DNA of 64,000 nt, from NCBI GenBank assembly GCA_046328715.1, contig JAXLWB010000001.1:310001-374000 (forward strand), written 5' to 3'. Both the position numbers and the translations under genes were made by a program. Below are positions 6,783-14,639 of this stretch, piece by piece. The first letter of the stretch is position 1, and the number at the start of each line of letters is the position of its first letter. The notes under the pieces were generated by a model. The model was not told where the DNA came from, searched no databases, and was given only the letters and a program-made list of their open reading frames with translations. The stretch is from JAXLWB01 sp046328715 (GTDB lineage: Bacteria > Chloroflexota > Anaerolineae > Caldilineales > Caldilineaceae).

Positions 6783-8375
6783 ATGAAACATCCAGTAAAC
6801 AACCGGGCCGCAATCCTTTACCTCACAACTTCAATCCCCTATGTCAACGCCCAGCCGCATATCGGCCATGCTCTGGAGTTTGTGCAAGGCGATGTGCTGG
6901 CACGCTATTATCGGCAACGGAGCGTTGACGTGCGCTACCAAAGCGGTGCCGATGAAAATAGCCTGAAAAATGTCCAGGCTGCCGAGCGTGAGGGGATTCC
7001 TGTGCAGGATCTGGTGGCACGCAACGCGGCACGTTTCAGTGAAGCTGGCGAGGTGCTAGGCGCAAGTTTTGACGACTTCATCCGCACCAGCAGTGAGCCA
7101 CGCCACGTGGCCGGGGTCTACCGACTGTGGCAAGCGTGTGTCGAACGGGGCGATATCTACAAGCGTCCCTATCATGGACTGTATTGTGTCGGCTGCGAGA
7201 CTTTCTATGATGAGAGTGAACTGATTGATGGTCGCTGCCCGATCCATGAAACCGTGCCTGAGATCGTTGAGGAAGAGAACTACTTTTTCCGCCTCTCGCA
7301 CTATGCGGCAGAACTGGAACAACTCATCGAAACGGATCAATTGCGCATTGTGCCGGAGGCGCGCAAGAATGAGGTGTTGGCCTTTATTCGTCGTGGCTTA
7401 CACGACTTCAGCATCTCTCGTTCTCAGGCGCGTGCACACGGTTGGGGCATTCCTGTTCCCGGCGATGTGAGTCAGGTAATCTACGTTTGGTTTGACGCGC
7501 TGACCAACTACATATCGGCGCTCGAATATGGCAACCCTGACGAGCAATCATGCTATCAACAGTACTGGGTCGAAGCAGATCAGCGGATTCATCTGATCGG
7601 CAAAGACATCACCCGTTTTCATGCGATCTACTGGCCCGCCATGCTGCTCTCAGCTGGGGTGCCGTTGCCCACTTCCATCTTCGTGCATGGCTTCCTGACC
7701 ATCAATGGGCGCAAGATCAGCAAATCGCTGGGCAACGTGGTTGATCCGCTACAATTGATTACAAGCTATGGGGTAGATGGCGTGCGCTACTATCTGCTGC
7801 GTAAGATTCCCGCCACGCAGGACGGTGACTTTAGCGAACCTGAATTTGTACGCACCTACAACGCTGATCTGGCCGATCAGCTCGGTAATTTGGTCAGTCG
7901 GGTGTTGAAGATGATTATTCAGTACTGCGACGGCAAGGTTCCTGTTCCGACTCAGTACACTGCGGTCGACCAAGAATTGATTGACCTAATCGCCAATGTG
8001 CAGCCACAGATCGAGTTGGAGCTTAGGCAATTTGCGCTGCATAAAGCACTTACCCTGGTCTGGAGTGTGATCGAAGCTGCCAATAAGTATGTGGTGACAA
8101 CTGAGCCGTGGATCGTAGCGCGTCAGCTCAAGGCGCAACCTGATAATATCAATCTGCAACAACGACTTGACACGATTCTGTTTGTCTTGGCTGAGACGCT
8201 TCACCTGATCGCTGTGTTACTGCGTCCCTTCTTGCCCAAGATCGCAGCTACTATCCTTAACCAACTTGGGCTACGGGAAGATGCGGAGTGGAACGATCCA
8301 TCCTGCTGGAGCGAGAGTTTGGTCGGCGTTGAGGTTCGGTCAGGTGGGGTGCTTTTCCCAAAGTTGACTACGTAG
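6783..8375 (+). CDS. metG: Methionyl-tRNA synthetase
   Basis: Charges initiator and elongator tRNA-Met. ATG 6783 is chosen because AAAGGAG precedes it at ideal spacing and the family begins at AAILYLTTSIPYVNA; the longer frame runs into the repeat. The 530-residue protein has HIGH at 26-29 (PHIGH), KISKS at 311-315 and a zinc-knuckle region with CVGC and a later Cys-Pro-Ile-His. It is the short bacterial type without a C-terminal EMAP-II/Trbp111 dimerisation domain; the anticodon-binding helical domain ends the protein. The 300-nt leader with a terminator suggests control of transcription elongation. Confidence 0.97.
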   Translation: MKHPVNNRAAILYLTTSIPYVNAQPHIGHALEFVQGDVLARYYRQRSVDVRYQSGADENSLKNVQAAEREGIPVQDLVARNAARFSEAGEVLGASFDDFIRTSSEPRHVAGVYRLWQACVERGDIYKRPYHGLYCVGCETFYDESELIDGRCPIHETVPEIVEEENYFFRLSHYAAELEQLIETDQLRIVPEARKNEVLAFIRRGLHDFSISRSQARAHGWGIPVPGDVSQVIYVWFDALTNYISALEYGNPDEQSCYQQYWVEADQRIHLIGKDITRFHAIYWPAMLLSAGVPLPTSIFVHGFLTINGRKISKSLGNVVDPLQLITSYGVDGVRYYLLRKIPATQDGDFSEPEFVRTYNADLADQLGNLVSRVLKMIIQYCDGKVPVPTQYTAVDQELIDLIANVQPQIELELRQFALHKALTLVWSVIEAANKYVVTTEPWIVARQLKAQPDNINLQQRLDTILFVLAETLHLIAVLLRPFLPKIAATILNQLGLREDAEWNDPSCWSESLVGVEVRSGGVLFPKLTT

Positions 8376-8396
8376 AGGATATTTGTAGGTTTGAGT

Positions 8397-8450
8397 CGGC
8401 GGAGTTAATACAAGAGTGAGCAAAAATCATCTCCTATGTCTACTCCGCCG
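8397..8450. repeat. Hairpin between convergent metG and ceramidase-like gene
   Basis: CGGCGGAGT (8397-8405) and ACTCCGCCG (8442-8450) form a 9-bp perfect stem over a 36-nt loop between two convergent stop codons, so it may act as a two-way terminator although no T-run follows directly. Confidence 0.6.
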
Positions 8451-8455
8451 CTTTG

Positions 8456-9739
8456 TTAAACCTGACCTTTGAAAATTCTGGCGACTGTTGCCACCACTTG
8501 CTCGCCTGCCTCTGGTGCAAGCGCAGTTGGATAGCCGTAATATTTGTAGGCTTCGGCAATCTCATAGCCACCTTTGGGGTAGGCCCAGCGTGTCGGGATG
8601 TAACCGACGTCGTCATTGCCAAAGCCGCAGAGAAAGATGTGTGGGATCGGTGCGGCGGACTTGATTGCCAATCCGAGTTCGACAAATAACTCTCCAGGCG
8701 CGCTGATGAAAGCGATTTCACCAAGACGGATCACTTGTACTTCGGTGTTGACATTACTTGGGATTGTGCCTTGTTGAGTCAGATCACGCATCCGGCTCGA
8801 CCAATTGCGCATAGCGATGGGAATCCTCGGATGAGAAGGTAGCAGTGGTACATCGGGCGCAACCTGCATCTCTTGCCAGCGTTTCGCCTCGGCCTCCCAC
8901 CACTCAAGCGACGGTGACGACAGCAACGGCAAAGAAAGCTCTTCCCTACCAACCACCAACTTTTCGTGTATTTCGTCTTTTTTGTGGTTCTTTATCTCTT
9001 CACCTAATAGCCGCAACGCCTCATCGCCAATCGCCTCGCCAAGGGACTGCATTGTCTCCATGCCACGTGTCACAGGACCCACATCGCCAATCGCACCGGT
9101 GACAAAAAGTGTGATGGCCTTAGTCGCTGCTGCTACCTTGCGCACGGCAATGCCAGGATATTCGGCACTGAAGAGGCGGTTCTCTGCCTGCAAACAGGTG
9201 GGGTGACAGGCATAGTTGAGCAGAATTGCAAAGGGCGTGCCTTGCTCGTCGCTGATGTGTAGGATGGCCAGGTCTGGATCGATGACGTCGCCGGGTGTAC
9301 GCCGATTGTGGACATTGGCGGTGACGTTGCCATGTCCAACAGTAAGCGTGGCAGAACGGCGAGCGTCGAATGCTGTCTGTGTGACTTCGACCAGGGCGTG
9401 ATGCAGGCGTGCCATGTAGGCTGCGTCGATCACCCCACAATCCTGCAAAAAGAGCGTCGCTGGACCAGCGTGGGTATGCGAACAGGTGACCAGGATGTGT
9501 GCCGCCGGAATGCCCGTTGTTGCCGCAATCGTCGATCTCACTTCGTTGACAAAACTCAGATGCAATCCAAGCAGATCGCAGGTGATGATCGCTGCCTGCG
9601 TGGCACCATCATCCAATATGAGCGCCCGCGCAAAGAGCGGATCGAGCACACCAATCGAACTGCCTTCCCGCGCAATAAACCCTGTCATATCCGTGCCCAC
9701 GGGAGGGGTAATGTCGATTTCTGCAACGCCTGCCTTCAT
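8456..9739 (-). CDS. Neutral/alkaline ceramidase-like hydrolase
   Basis: A 427-residue protein of the neutral non-lysosomal ceramidase N-terminal family. It opens with AGVAEIDITPPVGTDMTGF, the family signature, and keeps histidine motifs that would bind zinc (CSHTHAGPAT and NYACHPTC). It is much shorter than true ceramidases (about 650-750 residues), lacking their C-terminal domain, so the substrate may be another amide or ester. No signal peptide is seen. Around residues 251-260 the sequence NHKKDEIHEK is encoded by DNA that matches an intergenic repeat found at 56679-56704, a probable in-frame insertion. An MFS carrier gene lies 75 nt upstream on the same strand. Confidence 0.8.
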   Translation of the reverse strand: MKAGVAEIDITPPVGTDMTGFIAREGSSIGVLDPLFARALILDDGATQAAIITCDLLGLHLSFVNEVRSTIAATTGIPAAHILVTCSHTHAGPATLFLQDCGVIDAAYMARLHHALVEVTQTAFDARRSATLTVGHGNVTANVHNRRTPGDVIDPDLAILHISDEQGTPFAILLNYACHPTCLQAENRLFSAEYPGIAVRKVAAATKAITLFVTGAIGDVGPVTRGMETMQSLGEAIGDEALRLLGEEIKNHKKDEIHEKLVVGREELSLPLLSSPSLEWWEAEAKRWQEMQVAPDVPLLPSHPRIPIAMRNWSSRMRDLTQQGTIPSNVNTEVQVIRLGEIAFISAPGELFVELGLAIKSAAPIPHIFLCGFGNDDVGYIPTRWAYPKGGYEIAEAYKYYGYPTALAPEAGEQVVATVARIFKGQV

Positions 9740-9770
9740 ATGTAGTGCCTTTCGCTACTATTGGCGAGCC

Positions 9771-9822
9771 GTAATTGAGTGATTGGTGATTATGTAATTG
9801 CCAGTTACTGATCGTTAATTAC
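9771..9822. repeat. Imperfect inverted repeat, GTAATT/AATTAC type
   Basis: GTAATT (9771-9776) and AATTAC (9817-9822) bracket a degenerate dyad between the MFS gene and the ceramidase-like gene. The right arm takes in the MFS stop codon. Words such as TAATTGCCAGTTACTGAT resemble the clean repeat at 63049-63078. Confidence 0.4.
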
Positions 9823-11005
9823 CAACTTCTTTCCTGTTCAGCAACACCCACACCGCCCCAATCGCCCCCGCGCAAAAGAGTGCAGTCAGACCGAAGCCCC
9901 ATTGAATCCCCGCTGTGTCGCTGGCCACACCGATCAGCCATGGTCCCAGCGTGCCACCGATACCACCAGCAGTGAACAGTAAGCCAAGGATGGTGCCTGT
10001 GTTCTGCGTGTGCAAGCGCGAGACCGCAGCGGTGATCGTTGGAAAGATGATCGAGCAGAAAAGTCCACTGAGCGGCAGAAAAAGAGCCAAGGCGGGTGGA
10101 CTGAATAGCGCGATCAGAATGCAGATCAGCGCGCCGCCCGCCGCTAACAACACTGAGCGCAGATAGCCAACCCGCTCGACCACGACGCTGCCCACCAACC
10201 GACCAACCATCACACAGCCAAAGAAGGCAGAAAGATAGAAGGATGCAGTAGTTTGTGGTGTACCTTTGCTCTTGATCAGATACTCGACGATCCAGTTGGC
10301 AATGCCTAATTCGGTCGCCACATAAAGCCCAATAGCGATATAGAAGAAAATCATTGTCCCGCTGAAGCCTTTGCGCCGCAATGTTGCCCAATCAAAGCCG
10401 TGACTTTCCGCTTTGGCGACAGTTGGCGTCGGTGATACCAGGAAGATCAGCACCATCAACACCGCCAGCGGCACACTGTAGAGAAAGATCTGGCGCCAAT
10501 TGCCTGCACCGCTCAAGAGCCAGGCAGCGTAAAGCGGCGCAATCATCGATCCGACGCCATGAAAGGTCGCCAGTAGGTTCAAGAAGCGTCCCGCCTGACG
10601 ATGGAGCGACACGATGATGCCGTTGCCGCCTACCTCAATCGCACCTGTGCCAATACCGACCACCAGCATTGACCCAAAGAGTAAAGGATAGGTTGTCACA
10701 TTGCCCAATCCAAACGAACCTAGCGCGATAAAAATGCCGGCTGAAAGCAAGATCATGCGATTGCCGATCAGGTCGGAAAGGGGGCCAGCTAATAAAGTGG
10801 CGATTACAAAGCCTAAATAAGCGCCAAAGAGAATGCCGCCGCCTTGGCTGTAGCTATAGTTCAGATCCTGCAACAAGCTTGGTAGCGCGGGGCCTTTGAT
10901 GTTATCGACAAAGCCAAAGGTGAAAAAGGCAAAGAAGCCGCCTGCCGTCAATAGCCAGACGGATAGCGGACGCACGGGTGAATCGGTTGTGGCAGATGCC
11001 TCCAT
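9815..11005 (-). CDS. MFS transporter
   Basis: A 396-residue major facilitator with about twelve hydrophobic segments and the loop-2/3 motif AGPLSDLIGNRMILL (consensus G-x-L-a-D-r-x-G-r-k). The overall look is that of the fucose/glucose-type or FHS-like MFS branch, but substrate cannot be read. The ATG has CAGGAG at proper distance. It lies upstream of the ceramidase-like gene on the same strand and may carry that enzyme's product or substrate. Confidence 0.85.
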   Translation of the reverse strand: MEASATTDSPVRPLSVWLLTAGGFFAFFTFGFVDNIKGPALPSLLQDLNYSYSQGGGILFGAYLGFVIATLLAGPLSDLIGNRMILLSAGIFIALGSFGLGNVTTYPLLFGSMLVVGIGTGAIEVGGNGIIVSLHRQAGRFLNLLATFHGVGSMIAPLYAAWLLSGAGNWRQIFLYSVPLAVLMVLIFLVSPTPTVAKAESHGFDWATLRRKGFSGTMIFFYIAIGLYVATELGIANWIVEYLIKSKGTPQTTASFYLSAFFGCVMVGRLVGSVVVERVGYLRSVLLAAGGALICILIALFSPPALALFLPLSGLFCSIIFPTITAAVSRLHTQNTGTILGLLFTAGGIGGTLGPWLIGVASDTAGIQWGFGLTALFCAGAIGAVWVLLNRKEVGN

Positions 11006-11032
11006 GTAAACTCCTGTCGGTTGAAAAATGAT

Positions 11033-11278
11033 TTACCAATACCAAGTTGCGGGATCATCAGGCATGTCGCGCTCTCTGATCAACCGCTCATGTTCATTCA
11101 CGTCATAAGGAACATGATATTGTTGAATAGCAACCGATGAATTGGTTGCTTGTAAAACTGTCAATGCACTGAGTCCTTTCCAACCTAAGCCAATGCTCGC
11201 CACATTGATCAAGATCTTCTTATCCATCTGCAAAACATGCTGGCTATTGAGCATTTGATATTTCGCCCAAAGCGTCAT
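11033..11278 (-). CDS. Small hypothetical protein
   Basis: An 81-residue open frame of unknown family, with no membrane segment, ending in DDPATWYW. It lies 27 nt upstream of the MFS gene on the same strand and 38 nt from the start of the broken higA gene on the other. Composition looks protein-like, but nothing else supports it. It could be a real short gene or a remnant left where a higB toxin might once have been; it does not look like HigB. Confidence 0.35.
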   Translation of the reverse strand: MTLWAKYQMLNSQHVLQMDKKILINVASIGLGWKGLSALTVLQATNSSVAIQQYHVPYDVNEHERLIRERDMPDDPATWYW

Positions 11279-11316
11279 ATTCTACAAGAATGATTTGAAA
11301 GTCTGCGGAAAAGAAT

Positions 11317-11668
11317 ATGTCAATTCGTATTGAAGATCTCTCCATCATTGATTTTTCTGATATCGGTACCGGAAACCAGCTACAACCAGTGAGCCCGGGT
11401 ACAATTTTGTTGCACGATTTTATGGCCCCCGTTGGGGCTTAGCGCCACTGCACTGGCTACAGCACTCCATGTTCCAGCAAATCGAATTCCAGCAATTTTG
11501 TCGACCACACGTGGTATCTCGGCGGATACTGCTATACGGTTAGCCCGCTACTTTGGCACAACGCCGCAGTTCTGGATGAATCTGCAAACTAACTACGACC
11601 TACGCTTGGCCGAGTCTAGAGTTGAGCCACAAATTGCGCAAGAAGTTGAAGCGCGCGTTTGGGCATAG
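11317..11668 (+). pseudogene. higA: Orphan HigA-type antitoxin, frameshifted
   Basis: Two reading frames together give a full HigA antitoxin. Frame one starts at ATG 11317 (MSIRIEDLSIIDFSD, then LQPVSPGTILLHDFMAPVG) and hits TAG at 11440. The frame from 11432 continues the same protein: GLSATALATALHVPANR, the helix-turn-helix, then TAIRLARYFGTTPQFWMNLQ. The join falls in a run of four G at 11434-11437 where three would keep the frame. No HigB toxin gene is next to it. So this is either a decayed addiction module or a one-base sequencing error in a short homopolymer. Confidence 0.85.
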
Positions 11669-11672
11669 TCTC

Positions 11673-12281
11673 CTATCTCGTCTCCCGCACATCCGTCTCC
11701 CAATGTTCTGGGTTGCGCGTGATACCACCGCTGCCAATCTCCTCGCCGATGTAACGGCCATAACAAGAATGTTGCTCGTCCAGAATTAAGGGCAGTTCAT
11801 CCACATAGTCCTCGATTGCCACGATGGCTTTATGCAGCGTGTCGGTCGTGGTGCTGTTTTGCAGATTGACCAACCATTTCCCCTTTAGTTCTTGGACATT
11901 CCGTTGTGTCGTGCGGTTGAGACGCAGGCGAGGCATCAGCGCCAAGTCGATCACCGAGAAGAAGTGATAGCGCTTTTGCAGATTGTCGCGCACGAGGATG
12001 CCCGAACGAGGTGCGTAGCCAATACACTTGCGTACCGTCAGATCATCCAGGATGAAGAGATCAACCTCGGCTGCGAATGGCGGCCAGTTCTTGAGATTGT
12101 AGACCTGTCGCTTCTCCTTGACTTCGAGGTAAAAGGCCGCTTTGCCCTCAAACAAGAGCGTAAAATCCAACTCGGTATATGACGTTGTTTTGTCGACAAA
12201 ACGGATCTCTGCCTTGGTAAGAAGCTGTCGCAGTTCCTGTTCAATCGAATCCTGGTTGCTCATTGTGTTAGAATGGTACAA
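11673..12281 (-). CDS. Predicted PD-(D/E)XK-like nuclease-fold protein
   Basis: A 202-residue protein of no family I can name with certainty. Residues about 30-60 read TELDFTLLFEGKAAFYLEVKEKR: a Glu, then Asp, then Glu-Val-Lys spaced as in the restriction-endonuclease-like core (E...D...ExK). That suggests a DNA or RNA endonuclease, or an inactive relative. The C-terminus has a Cys and conserved-looking GRYIGEEIGSGG. Start may be ATG 12281 or ATG 12263 (MSNQDSIEQE). It is convergent with the higA pseudogene, 4 nt apart. Confidence 0.55.
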   Translation of the reverse strand: MYHSNTMSNQDSIEQELRQLLTKAEIRFVDKTTSYTELDFTLLFEGKAAFYLEVKEKRQVYNLKNWPPFAAEVDLFILDDLTVRKCIGYAPRSGILVRDNLQKRYHFFSVIDLALMPRLRLNRTTQRNVQELKGKWLVNLQNSTTTDTLHKAIVAIEDYVDELPLILDEQHSCYGRYIGEEIGSGGITRNPEHWETDVRETR

Positions 12282-12306
12282 GCGACAGATAAACCTTCAA
12301 AATCCA

Positions 12307-12369
12307 GAGATTAGAGATTGAGAGATCACGAGATTGTCTCCTATCGAAAATCTCTCAATCTCTAATCTC
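12307..12369. repeat. Perfect 20-bp inverted repeat, GAGATT words
   Basis: Arms 12307-12326 and 12350-12369 are perfect inverted copies built from the word GAGATTA/GAGATTG, with a 23-nt loop. The element lies immediately before the M20 peptidase start (12379). A longer cousin built from similar words is at 60845-60914. Confidence 0.9.
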
Positions 12370-12378
12370 ATACACACC

Positions 12379-13527
12379 ATGAACCAATCCGCTCTCATTG
12401 CCTTTATGCAAACCCTAGTTCGCCAACAGACCTATAGCGGCGAAGAACGACCTGGAATCGAACTGATCGCTGCTGAAATGCAGCGTCTTGGTTTTGATCG
12501 AATTTGGACTGACCAACATGGTAGCGTAGTTGGCGTGATCGAAGGGGCTACGTCAGGCAGGACATTGCTCTTCGACTCACACTGCGACACGGTTGGCATC
12601 GCACCCGGCTCGATCTGGACCCGTGACCCCTTTGGCGCACAGATCGAAAACGGCATCTGCTATGGTCGTGGCACAGCCGATATGAAGGGCGTGATTGCCG
12701 CCATGTTGCACAGCGCAGCTTCGGTTGACCGCTCAAAAATCAAGGGTCGTATCGCTGTCAGCGTCACCGTGATGGAGGAGGTGATCGAAGGCATTGCCCT
12801 CAAACAAGTGATGGACGATCTACACCCCGACTTTGTCGTGATCGGTGAGCCAACTAACCTCAACCTCAGCCACGGCGGGCGAGGACGAGCGGAGATTCAA
12901 CTGGAGACAATTGGACGTCCGGCGCACTCGTCATCCCCGCAGTTTGGGCTCAACGCTGTCCACGAGATGATCAAGGTGATCGATGCCATTGAACATCTGC
13001 CCATACGGTCGAATCTGCTGATGGGTGATGCCATTTTTGCCCTGTGTGACATCATTTCCGATCCCTATCCTGGCTATTCCGTCATTCCCAGCCGCTGCCG
13101 TGCAACCTATGATCGACGACTGTTGCCAGGAGAAACGCCTGAATCCGTGCTCTCAGCTATTACGGATCACCCCGCACTGATTGGCATCCACTTCAAAGCC
13201 GTCGTCACCGACGGTGCCCATGAAACCTACACTGGTTCCTGGCTCCGTTCGTCGAAATTCTTTCCTGCCTGGACGCTTACCGAAGATCATCCGCTGGTGC
13301 AGTCCGCACTAACAGGACTGCGTAAATCTGGATTGAACCCCTCGCTGCGCGCCTATCGCTTCTGCACCAATGCCGCCTACAGCGCAGGCATGGCTGGCGT
13401 GCCCACGGTTGGCTTCGGTCCTGCCGAGGAAGGCGACTGCCACGTCGTCGATGAGCGGCTGGCGCTGGCTGATCTGATGGCTGCGGCACACGGCTATCAG
13501 GGAATGATTGAGGCGGTATTGGGGTAA
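12379..13527 (+). CDS. M20-family metallopeptidase (YgeY/ArgE/DapE type)
   Basis: A 382-residue di-zinc amidohydrolase. Metal ligands and catalytic residues are visible: LLFDSHCDTV (His, Asp), YGRGTADMKG (Asp), VMEEVIEG (Glu-Glu), VIGEPTNL and the final His in EGDCHVVDE. The segment PTVGFGPAEEGDCHVVDE is closest in feel to YgeY, the peptidase linked to selenium-dependent purine degradation in enterobacteria, but no such genes are near. I chose ATG 12379 over an upstream TTG since the extra residues are only the repeat translated. It could deacylate an N-acyl amino acid or a dipeptide. Confidence 0.88.
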   Translation: MNQSALIAFMQTLVRQQTYSGEERPGIELIAAEMQRLGFDRIWTDQHGSVVGVIEGATSGRTLLFDSHCDTVGIAPGSIWTRDPFGAQIENGICYGRGTADMKGVIAAMLHSAASVDRSKIKGRIAVSVTVMEEVIEGIALKQVMDDLHPDFVVIGEPTNLNLSHGGRGRAEIQLETIGRPAHSSSPQFGLNAVHEMIKVIDAIEHLPIRSNLLMGDAIFALCDIISDPYPGYSVIPSRCRATYDRRLLPGETPESVLSAITDHPALIGIHFKAVVTDGAHETYTGSWLRSSKFFPAWTLTEDHPLVQSALTGLRKSGLNPSLRAYRFCTNAAYSAGMAGVPTVGFGPAEEGDCHVVDERLALADLMAAAHGYQGMIEAVLG

Positions 13528-13530
13528 AAC

Positions 13531-13609
13531 AAGAATAACAACGAAGAAAGAAAGGAACGAATGGTTCTCAGAGTGAATTTCGTTCCTTTCTCAATTCGTT
13601 GTTGTTCTT
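13531..13609. repeat. Intergenic inverted repeat, family A copy 2
   Basis: Arms 13531-13561 and 13579-13609 (about 30 bp, one small internal mismatch block) fill the gap between two convergent genes; the stop codon of the DUF362 gene lies in the right arm. The right arm and the GAAAGGAACGAA core match the repeat at 6690-6758. Could serve as a two-way terminator. Confidence 0.9.
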
Positions 13610-14567
13610 ATGCTATCGCCAACAGCTCTCGCACATTCGGAAGTTGCCACTGCATCTGCAAATGGGTTGTCTCGTGCGGTTTGAAGTTGCGCTGTACCGC
13701 GCCGATTGCCGTTTCCACTACCTCGATCTCGGTCAAATCGGCCACGCCCATGCCCAGTTGATGACCGTAGTTCAGCAACCCTAGCTCCAATGGCTCAAAC
13801 CCCATTGCTTTGGCGATCACTGCGTCGGCGGCAAAGACATCGACACTGGCAGCGGCGATGCCCAAATCCACGCCATCCTCGCCACCTGGGCCATTGCCCT
13901 GCAAACCTTGTGTGCCGTCCACAACCGCAATGTCAGGTGATAGAAAGCGGGCCACTCGAATCAAATTGATATTCAGCGTTTGCGCTTCGTCGGGCAAACG
14001 GCGTTCGGCATGAGTGTTGAAACCATGCATCTTGACTCGATCTGGTTTACAAATCGTACCCATGATCATGTTCTTGAGCGCCAGGGTTACTACGCAAACG
14101 TCATGGGTCTTGGCAATTGCCAAAGAAAGAGTGCTTTGCGCCTCAAGGACAGTCTTGGGCATGCGCACAGTTGTTTCGCTGCCATCCGCCAGGAGGATCG
14201 ATGTCTCCTGCCAGCGCGTCTCCTGGTTAAGATCGACTAGCCGGATCGGGACAGGATATTCGTCACTGAGGGCGTGATAGCCGAAGTTTTTAAAGGCTTC
14301 GCCAGAATATTCCTCGTTGCCACCTTCGGCAATCACGATCTCTTCGGGCGGTTTGGGTGTGCTAAGCAAAAAGTCAATGGCACCGCGAATGGCGTCGCAG
14401 TGGCTGGAGGCCAGTTGATTTTTACTGGAGAGAAAGTTGGGCTTGATCAGGACTTGGATGCGCAGCTTGGGGATGATGTCGTCACGCACCAAGTCCAGGG
14501 CTCGATAGATGTTCTGACGGCGATTGGATTGACGTGCCAGTCCGACACGTGCTCGTTGTGGGCTCAT
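13608..14567 (-). CDS. DUF362 domain protein
   Basis: A 319-residue protein of the DUF362 family: VLIKPNFLSSKNQLASSHCD at about 39-58 and VAKTHDV-like SLAIAKTHDVCVVTLALKN at mid-protein are typical, as is IAVVDGTQGLQGNGPGGE. Many DUF362 proteins carry ferredoxin-type 4Fe-4S clusters; this one has no CxxCxxCxxxC, so it is the cluster-free type. Function of the family is unknown. ATG 14567 is preceded by GGAAAG. It is last in a minus-strand run that includes the glycosyltransferase-like and kinase genes. Confidence 0.85.
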   Translation of the reverse strand: MSPQRARVGLARQSNRRQNIYRALDLVRDDIIPKLRIQVLIKPNFLSSKNQLASSHCDAIRGAIDFLLSTPKPPEEIVIAEGGNEEYSGEAFKNFGYHALSDEYPVPIRLVDLNQETRWQETSILLADGSETTVRMPKTVLEAQSTLSLAIAKTHDVCVVTLALKNMIMGTICKPDRVKMHGFNTHAERRLPDEAQTLNINLIRVARFLSPDIAVVDGTQGLQGNGPGGEDGVDLGIAAASVDVFAADAVIAKAMGFEPLELGLLNYGHQLGMGVADLTEIEVVETAIGAVQRNFKPHETTHLQMQWQLPNVRELLAIA

Positions 14568-14576
14568 GGTTTCTTT

Positions 14577-14633
14577 CCTATCCCGGGGCGCTGCCCGTGG
14601 GTTAGTGTAGGTTGCCCCTTTGGGGCGAATAGG
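14577..14633. repeat. Dispersed repeat, family B copy 1
   Basis: The 32 nt at 14580-14611 match 28 of 32 positions at 21659-21690. A GCCCC-TTT-GGGGC hairpin (14614-14626) follows, and CCTAT/ATAGG close the whole element (14577-14581 with 14629-14633). It lies between the DUF362 and glycosyltransferase-like genes. Confidence 0.8.
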
Positions 14634-14639
14634 TGTTGC

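Noticed and set aside
12334..12378. Upstream TTG start of the M20 peptidase
   Set aside because: The extra 15 residues are only the translated right part of an inverted repeat; ATG 12379 starts the family-like sequence.
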